In this document: one piece after another, positions 7,320-11,774 of the stretch | Layout: every line of letters begins with the position of its first letter | Numbering within the stretch: the stretch's first letter is position 1 | DNA from: CAZQLE01 sp964593905 | GTDB lineage: Bacteria > Chloroflexota > Anaerolineae > Anaerolineales > Anaerolineaceae | DNA: 11,774 bases | NCBI GenBank assembly: GCA_964593905.1 | Contig: CAZQLE010000124.1 | Coordinates: 1 to 11,774, forward strand | Direction of reading: 5' to 3' | Made by a program: the position numbers and the translations under genes | The notes under the pieces: model-generated | What the model was told of the DNA's origin: nothing | What the model saw: only the letters and a program-made list of their open reading frames with translations | The model's database searches: none

Positions 7320-7760
7320 TTAACAGGCATTGCAGGGACGAACCCCCCGGTAAACACGCGGCCCCGTGAGCGTTTTGAGAATTGTGTCGGCTGATTTGTG
7401 TACCAGCAGTGACATTTCCTGGGGGGTCATGGGTCGGTTGCCATTTGCGATGAGCACCCGAAAAACTGCATCGACCAGGGTTGTGTTTACTGAAACAAAA
7501 TCTGGCTGCTGCGAGCAGTGCGAGATCAGGGTATGTTCAATTCCATCCACCGATCTGACTTCGGCGGTAAGCGGGTCAACCCAGTCAATGAATGTCATCT
7601 CTGCCGATTCGGAAAATTGTTTCTGGTGCTCGTTGCACAGACAGCTCTGCAGAAAGACGCGCCAGTTATTGTCATACTGTTTCCACCATGCAAAATCGAT
7701 ATGGAACGGTGTGTCGACAGTTGGTTTGAGTAGACTGAATCGCTTGGGTTCATTCATCAT
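7320..7760 (-). CDS. Uncharacterised ~146-aa protein with C-terminal helix-turn-helix-like segment and Cys/His clusters
   Basis: I do not recognise a named family. GGAGG (complement of 7767-7771) lies 6 bases before the ATG at 7760 (9 before a second ATG at 7757), so a longer reading frame from 7781 is unlikely to be used. The protein is soluble. Residues about 87-140 (LVDAVFRVLI, then RPMTPQEMSLLV, then DTILKTLTGPRVYRGVRP) look like a winged-helix or helix-turn-helix unit with a TPQE-type turn. Cys/His residues cluster as C40-x-C42-x2-H45, H81-C82 and C143-x2-C146, the last at the very C-terminus, which might bind a metal (inference). The gene overlaps the 3' end of the 534-aa gene by 8-11 bases, so the two are translationally coupled and probably work together. 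Confidence 0.75.
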   Translation of the reverse strand: MMNEPKRFSLLKPTVDTPFHIDFAWWKQYDNNWRVFLQSCLCNEHQKQFSESAEMTFIDWVDPLTAEVRSVDGIEHTLISHCSQQPDFVSVNTTLVDAVFRVLIANGNRPMTPQEMSLLVHKSADTILKTLTGPRVYRGVRPCNAC

Positions 7761-9354
7761 CGTTTGCCTCCAGGTCTCCATCGTTCAATCGGAAATAAAG
7801 GTCACCAAGGTACGTTGCCCAGGTTCCTTCCACCAATAAACTCAAGATGACACCTGGAGGACAACGGCGCGAAATATTCACCGCTGAATACAGCTCCACT
7901 GCATGTACCTGGCCTTGCGGGTTAATTTTTGCAAGCTCCCGCATTGTATTTTGCACTGTGTGCTCAAGCGTACCTTTCTGGCGATTGGAAAGGTCCCAGA
8001 TTTTTTCTACGGCGGCAGGATCGGGCACTGCCACCGCCATGCGTTCGTCAAACGAAGCCGGGATGGGCTGTTTTAGCAACGCAAACACAACCCCGCCATC
8101 TGCTCCAACCAGTGCAGTTCGCACCCAGTCTTTTGTCACGCGCCGTTTTTCAACCCTTACGGTGACTTCGCCCGGTTGTGGGCCGCGCTGTATCTGAATA
8201 ATACAGCCGGGGAAGACACCCTGCTCTTCATACCATTCTTTTAAGCCGTAGGCATAGCGCTCGGGAACATTTACCCAGCCGGGAAATTTTTTGCCTGTGT
8301 TTCCATCCACAAAGGTGAACTGCACTCGCAACGATTCGATGGCGGTGGGGAATAGCTTTCGGATCTGCCCAACCAGTGGCAACGTACCTGAGCGCCAGTG
8401 GGGGAAAATCAAACTGATGGTAACCTCATTTGTTTTCCCAAAGCCCGCGCTATATTCAGGTTCGATCTCATCGGCCACTTTTCCGCGCAGCAATTCTTTG
8501 AAAGGCTGCAAATTGGATTGATCATATTGAAATGTGTTGTGTTTCAAAAAGGATGGCGTATTTTGGATTGCTTCGGGTTCCAAACGGCGCAAATACCAGA
8601 GTACTTCACCCGAAGGCCCCACTTCATCAAAACGGCCGTCTTCTTGTAAGGCGCGGTTGAACGAGAATTCGGTCAAATTTTGATTGGAATCAGCCGGAAG
8701 TTCAATTTGGTCGATAATCTCACAGGTAGAAAGCGGCCCCCCGCCGGCCATTTCCAGAACGGCTTCGGCAAGGTTTAAAAACCCGATATTGATGTCAACC
8801 AGTAATGCGGTGGGGAACCAACGACCTGCAATTCGCACCAGATCCGGGTTAGTTTCCAGTTCCTGACTGATCGATTCTTCCAGGTTGGCACCATAGGTTT
8901 CCATGACCCATTTGGAATCGAGATTTTTATCTTCTTCAGCAACGGCCTGGGCCATCTGGTTTAATGAATGCTCTTTCAGGCTGGCAGCATAACTTTTTTC
9001 GGCGCCATCGTCAAAACGAACGTTGATGACTTCGAATTCTCCAATTTCAGGGTTATTGCCGGGGCGCACTGATGTTACAGCGGCTCTCTGCCCACCTTCG
9101 CTGTTAAACACCAATTCTTGTGCCGGTTCATAATGGTTTTCAGGCCGATAGCTTTGAACTTTGGCTTTGGGGAGCGATTCAATGCGTTTTTTCTCAACTC
9201 GAATTCGTTCTACCACAACTGCCTGAACCAATTCCTCGGGGGTTAATGGTGTTTCAATTTCAAGCAGATGATTGTATAAAAATTCCAGATCTTCGGCGGA
9301 CAGTCGAAACTGATCCCAGTAATTTTCGGGGAGGTTTTCAATCGTATTTATCAT
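7750..9354 (-). CDS. Uncharacterised 534-aa multi-domain protein with winged-helix-like and beta-barrel-like segments
   Basis: I cannot name the family. There is no signal peptide or membrane segment, so it is probably cytosolic. Segments seen by eye: 16-56, a helical unit containing TPLTPEELVQAVV, winged-helix-like; 78-130, a beta-rich stretch (GQRAAVTSV, then GEFEVINVRFDDG) resembling an SH3-like barrel; 190-260, NLAEAVLEMAGGGPLST through LQEDGRFDEVGPSGEVLWYL, which resembles a HARE-HTH-type winged helix; 307-405, a second beta-rich unit (FPGWVNVPERYAYGL, then FPGCIIQIQRGPQPGEVTV) that could be a barrel; 458-523, a helical C-terminal unit ending VEGTWATYLGDLYF. No catalytic motif is apparent. 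A DNA- or RNA-associated role is inference from these shapes only. The start is preceded by GAGAG, 7-8 bases upstream, and a TATAAT box lies at 9399-9404. Confidence 0.8.
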   Translation of the reverse strand: MINTIENLPENYWDQFRLSAEDLEFLYNHLLEIETPLTPEELVQAVVVERIRVEKKRIESLPKAKVQSYRPENHYEPAQELVFNSEGGQRAAVTSVRPGNNPEIGEFEVINVRFDDGAEKSYAASLKEHSLNQMAQAVAEEDKNLDSKWVMETYGANLEESISQELETNPDLVRIAGRWFPTALLVDINIGFLNLAEAVLEMAGGGPLSTCEIIDQIELPADSNQNLTEFSFNRALQEDGRFDEVGPSGEVLWYLRRLEPEAIQNTPSFLKHNTFQYDQSNLQPFKELLRGKVADEIEPEYSAGFGKTNEVTISLIFPHWRSGTLPLVGQIRKLFPTAIESLRVQFTFVDGNTGKKFPGWVNVPERYAYGLKEWYEEQGVFPGCIIQIQRGPQPGEVTVRVEKRRVTKDWVRTALVGADGGVVFALLKQPIPASFDERMAVAVPDPAAVEKIWDLSNRQKGTLEHTVQNTMRELAKINPQGQVHAVELYSAVNISRRCPPGVILSLLVEGTWATYLGDLYFRLNDGDLEANDDE

Positions 9355-9398
9355 TACAGTCTCTCATGATACTTTCTTACAGAGTAATTTCCAGGTTA

Positions 9399-9404
9399 AT
9401 TATA
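9399..9404 (-). promoter_or_regulatory. Candidate -10 box for the 534-aa/146-aa gene pair
   Basis: The - strand reads a perfect TATAAT followed by an AT-rich stretch, 44 bases upstream of the ATG at 9354 and downstream of the M23 gene. The -35 region at 16-18 bases is poor; an A-tract (complement of the T-run at 9412-9418) lies just upstream. It suggests the pair has its own transcription start. Confidence 0.4.
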
Positions 9405-9422
9405 CCTTAGCTTTTTTTAATC

Positions 9423-9440
9423 ATGGCCGCTTTGCCGCGG
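9423..9440. repeat. GC-rich inverted repeat downstream of the M23 gene
   Basis: GCCGC and GCGGC pair across a short loop, overlapping the 10-base palindrome TGCCGCGGCA. On the - strand the hairpin follows the M23 gene stop (9474), but it is followed by an A-run rather than a U-run, so it is not a canonical intrinsic terminator. It may still slow read-through or act in RNA processing. Confidence 0.35.
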
Positions 9441-9473
9441 CAGCAAAAGTCAGGCTGTTACAGCAGCGCCTGT

Positions 9474-10850
9474 TTATTGAAGCGGAAAAGTTTTTTGAAC
9501 CCACTCCAGCGGGTCTACTGGAATGCCATTTACCCATACTTCCCAGTGCAAATGTGGGCCCAGTGAACGGCCGGTGTTGCCAATGGTGCCAATCAATTGT
9601 CCTTTTTCAATCGGGTCGCCTGCTTTTACAAATTGCTCCACCTGATGCGCGTAGCCGGTATAAATGCCCCAGCCATGATCGATCAGTGTGAAATTGCCTT
9701 TGATCGGCAAATTGCCCGCAAAGATCACTGTACCGGCTGCGGCCGCGTAAATGTTCAGGTTGTTTGCGCAGACTGTGAAATCCATGCCGGTATGGTAATA
9801 AAAATAAGTGCCATTATTGTAGGAGCGTCTGTTCCCAAATGAAGATGCAAAACACGGCTCGTCCACCGGATATTGGAAAGAGCCCTCCCAGAGTCGATTC
9901 ACATCTGTAGCGCGGTATTGTTCCAGAATGTCATTTTCCTGATCAATTGTTGCCCCATCGACTGTGGAAGCATCCACCCCGGTAACCGCCTCCTGGATAA
10001 ACGCCCCTGGCTCAACCAGCACATATTGACCAAATTCGGTGACAACACCCTCTTTGTCGGTCAGGGTGATATTCAATGGGTACAACCCGTTTTCCAGCAA
10101 AGCTGGAATGCCGATAAAACCGATGAAAGCCGTGCCATTGGGGTAAACAGGAATTGTCTGGTCGTTAAATTTAACGTTGATCTGCGTTTCGGGTTGACTG
10201 ATAAGGGTCAGTTGACTGGTTTTCCCCTGTACCAGGGGAAGCGGCGATAACTCGAACGCATTTTCTGCGGGGTTATCTACAGCCTGTCGGGAATATAAAT
10301 TTTGTCCGGGTAAGATGTCCCAGTTGTGGCTGGCCTGATTTTGCATTAATAGCGACCAGGGATTTTGGTTAAGAACGACGGCTTTTTCCAGCAAGGTCTC
10401 TTCTGAAGCCAGCCCTCCTGCGTTTTGCAATGGATCTCCAGCGGGAGGCTGGGTCAATATTAATGTGGTGCCGGCGAAGACTTCTCCCAAACTGGTTAAG
10501 CGATTCATTTTTGCAATTTGCGCTTCGGTTATCCCGGTCTTAAGGCTGAGCTGGTGGAGATTCTCGCCCAGGGTAACAACCTGCGTTTCCAATGTGCCCG
10601 ATATTCCTTCGAGTCCGGGAATTTTTAATTCGGTTCCGATTGCCAGTGCATTTGGATTCTCAAGCTGATTAACAGCAATCAGATCATCGACCGTTATGCC
10701 AAAACGAAGTGCAATAATCCCCAGTGTATCGCCGCTTTGAACGGCATAAGTGGGGTATGTAGATTCGTCTTGAGCAAAAACAGATCTGCCAGGAAAAAAA
10801 CTTGCCAAAATAATCAGCACTAAAATTGTGAAAGAATTAAATCTCTTCAA
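9474..10850 (-). CDS. Secreted LysM / M23-family metallopeptidase (LytM-type)
   Basis: 458 aa. A signal peptide is evident: basic MKR, a hydrophobic core at 8-20, then a cut site after VFA (residue 26). LysM 1 is at 35-79 (YAVQSGDTL...IGTELKIPG), a weaker LysM 2 at 89-134, and a degenerate LysM-like stretch at about 155-187. Residues 203-280 look like an Ig-like beta domain. The M23 domain fills 329-452 with H353-x3-D357 (HTGMD), H402 (YAH) and H433-x-H435 (HLHWE), all zinc and catalytic positions present. It should cleave peptidoglycan cross-links in the envelope. The start is TTG; an in-frame stop lies not far upstream and no ATG or GTG is between, so TTG is the only reasonable choice. It begins inside the 3' end of the DUF192 gene (14-base overlap). 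Confidence 0.92.
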   Translation of the reverse strand: MKRFNSFTILVLIILASFFPGRSVFAQDESTYPTYAVQSGDTLGIIALRFGITVDDLIAVNQLENPNALAIGTELKIPGLEGISGTLETQVVTLGENLHQLSLKTGITEAQIAKMNRLTSLGEVFAGTTLILTQPPAGDPLQNAGGLASEETLLEKAVVLNQNPWSLLMQNQASHNWDILPGQNLYSRQAVDNPAENAFELSPLPLVQGKTSQLTLISQPETQINVKFNDQTIPVYPNGTAFIGFIGIPALLENGLYPLNITLTDKEGVVTEFGQYVLVEPGAFIQEAVTGVDASTVDGATIDQENDILEQYRATDVNRLWEGSFQYPVDEPCFASSFGNRRSYNNGTYFYYHTGMDFTVCANNLNIYAAAAGTVIFAGNLPIKGNFTLIDHGWGIYTGYAHQVEQFVKAGDPIEKGQLIGTIGNTGRSLGPHLHWEVWVNGIPVDPLEWVQKTFPLQ

Positions 10851-11205
10851 AGCTGAGTTTATCTCCCGGTTGAAAATCGTGGATCCGGTCTACATGGGTT
10901 TCCAGGATATACCTGGCCGGCGCGGCGGGCAGGATCGCCGGCTGCCATTTTTTTGCCAACCGCACATCAACCACCTCATTTGAATCATTGATCCACACAG
11001 CTGTGATATCAAAACGCATAAACAACATGTGAATTGCACTATTTATCTGTGAATTTTGCCCTTCGTCAATCAACAACCCCTGTTGAGGCGAAACGGATGC
11101 CTGAAACATTAAACCCTTAAAGCGCTGCCAAAAGCTTTTGGCGAGCCTGGCATTGATTTGTGCGGTTATGGGGCAGGTAACGTTCTTTATAATTAATTTT
11201 TGCAT
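10837..11205 (-). CDS. DUF192 family protein
   Basis: 122 aa, typical for the family, here without a signal peptide. Conserved DUF192 elements are in order: WQRFKGLMF (26-34), GLLID (43-47), IHMLFMRFDITAVWIND (58-74) with the characteristic MLFMRF core, AAPARYILE (94-102) and GDKLSF (114-119). The biochemical function of DUF192 is not established. The start is 6 bases after the response regulator stop with no clear ribosome binding site, and the stop lies 14 bases inside the M23 gene. It is therefore the middle gene of a tight three-gene group. Confidence 0.88.
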   Translation of the reverse strand: MQKLIIKNVTCPITAQINARLAKSFWQRFKGLMFQASVSPQQGLLIDEGQNSQINSAIHMLFMRFDITAVWINDSNEVVDVRLAKKWQPAILPAAPARYILETHVDRIHDFQPGDKLSFEEI

Positions 11206-11211
11206 AGAAAA

Positions 11212-11592
11212 TTACAGCGAGATGACTTTTTCAATGCTTTCTAACAGTTCCTGGGGGCGAAACGGTTTGCAAATGTAGTCATCTACTTTTGCAATGGTGA
11301 TGCCCAGTACTTTGTCGATGGGCTGCGCTTTTGCAGTGATAATAATTACAGGAATGTGCCTGGTCTCTTCGGAAGCCTTGATTTGTTGATAGACATCCCA
11401 GCCGTCCACGTCTGGCATCATCAAATCCAACAGGACAAGGTCCGGTTTTTCAGTGAGAATGGCATCCAGACCCTGACGGCCGCCGTAGGCACCGATTAAT
11501 TCATAACCATTTCGGGTTACGATCATGCGAACAAGGTCGATCATTTCCGAATCATCTTCAATGTACAAGATTCGCTTTGGGCCAGCGCTCAT
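11212..11592 (-). CDS. Single-domain response regulator (receiver only)
   Basis: 126 aa from the ATG at 11592, chosen because AGGAGGAG sits 4 bases upstream; a reading frame extending to 11670 adds 26 unconserved residues across that site. The acidic pocket is E12-D13-D14, the phosphoacceptor is Asp56 in LLDLMMPD, the switch Thr86 is in IIITA, and Lys109-Pro110 lies in CKPF. All phosphorylation residues are present, with no output domain. It differs clearly from the other receiver protein at 3761-4123. No kinase gene is near. It heads the DUF192-M23 group and is divergent from the exonuclease III gene. Confidence 0.93.
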   Translation of the reverse strand: MSAGPKRILYIEDDSEMIDLVRMIVTRNGYELIGAYGGRQGLDAILTEKPDLVLLDLMMPDVDGWDVYQQIKASEETRHIPVIIITAKAQPIDKVLGITIAKVDDYICKPFRPQELLESIEKVISL

Positions 11593-11596
11593 TCTG

Positions 11597-11604
11597 CTCC
11601 TCCT
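11597..11604 (-). promoter_or_regulatory. Strong ribosome binding site of the 126-aa response regulator
   Basis: The - strand reads AGGAGGAG, a near-perfect Shine-Dalgarno sequence 4 bases from the ATG at 11592. It shows that the upstream in-frame ATG at 11670 is not the start. Confidence 0.8.
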
Positions 11605-11608
11605 TGCC

Positions 11609-11620
11609 TGATATAATAGT
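11609..11620. promoter_or_regulatory. Overlapping divergent promoter elements
   Basis: On the + strand TGATATAAT (11609-11617) is an extended -10 that could serve the exonuclease III gene with a leader of about 100 bases. On the - strand the same bases give TATTAT (11613-11618), which could serve the response regulator with a very short leader. Neither has a good -35. The region 11593-11721 is the divergent intergenic space and holds no gene. Confidence 0.35.
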
Positions 11621-11721
11621 TTACCATAGGGTGATGAATTGCTGCTAAGCCAACAAAAAGTGATTTTCAAAGAGAAAATTCACATAGCCTGACTTTCGTT
11701 GCGAACGTTCCGGGAGGGTCG

Positions 11722-11774
11722 ATGAAAATTACAAGCTGGAATATCAATGGTTTTCGCGCCGCATATGATAAGGG
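11722..11774 (+). CDS. xth: Exodeoxyribonuclease III family protein, N-terminal fragment (cut by window end)
   Basis: Only 17 codons are present, too short to be seen as a long reading frame. The translation begins MKITSWNINGFRAA, the highly conserved opening strand of ExoIII/AP-endonuclease proteins (family consensus MKI-SWNVNG-RA), including the Asn of WNINGFRA that lies in the active site of this family. GGGAGGG at 11712-11718 is a good ribosome binding site just upstream of the ATG. The family repairs abasic sites and has 3'-5' exonuclease activity. The rest of the gene lies outside the window; it could be any member of this endonuclease/exonuclease/phosphatase family, but ExoIII is by far the best match. 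Confidence 0.85.
   Translation, partial: MKITSWNINGFRAAYDK

Noticed and set aside
7366..7839. 157-aa open frame on the + strand
   Set aside because: It is antisense to the 146-aa gene and the end of the 534-aa gene, has no family-like motifs, and crosses the gene junction.
9411..9440. Intrinsic terminator made of the GC hairpin and T-run
   Set aside because: The T-run comes before the hairpin on the + strand and is an A-run on the - strand, so the order is wrong for termination in either direction.
11593..11670. 26-residue N-terminal extension of the response regulator
   Set aside because: It spans a near-perfect Shine-Dalgarno sequence directly before the ATG at 11592, and receiver domains start close to that ATG.

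Overview
The window looks like chromosomal DNA of moderate GC from a bacterium, most likely a member of the Chloroflexota (class Anaerolineae). This assignment is inference. It rests on the feel of the proteins: a YfhO-type membrane protein beside MoxR/DUF58, a Lon with an acidic N-terminal extension coupled to a small heat-shock protein, a LysM/M23 peptidase with an Ig-like middle region, and a pair of conserved-looking but unnamed multi-domain proteins. No mobile element, CRISPR array, prophage or rRNA is visible.

Layout. Positions 2-3045 (+ strand) hold the 3' end of a YfhO-like membrane protein, then a MoxR-type AAA+ ATPase and a DUF58 protein. The last two are 6 bases apart and form the standard MoxR/DUF58 pair. 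At 3042-3045 the strand switches and the two convergent genes overlap at their stop codons. From 3042 to 11592 everything is on the - strand. In transcription order this is: response regulator, DUF192 protein and LysM/M23 peptidase (11592-9474, tightly packed); a 119-base gap with a TATAAT box; a 534-aa and a ~146-aa uncharacterised protein that overlap (9354-7320); tRNA-Arg(UCU) (7285-7213); then HSP20, Lon, a single-domain response regulator, a MogA/MoaB-type protein and a CDGSH iron-sulfur protein (7131-3042). In this last block two junctions are 4-base ATGA overlaps. At the right edge the first 17 codons of an exodeoxyribonuclease III family gene start on the + strand, divergent from the response regulator.

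How the genes work together. The HSP20-Lon block is a protein quality-control unit: the small heat-shock protein holds unfolding clients and Lon degrades damaged ones. The response regulator, MogA-like and CDGSH genes are translationally coupled to it or very close behind, but a functional link between them is not established. The MoxR/DUF58 pair is a chaperone-type AAA+ module acting at the membrane. The M23/DUF192 group is envelope-directed. The most interesting unexplained content is the 534-aa/146-aa pair, which looks like a multi-domain protein with winged-helix-like and beta-barrel-like segments plus a Cys/His-rich partner.
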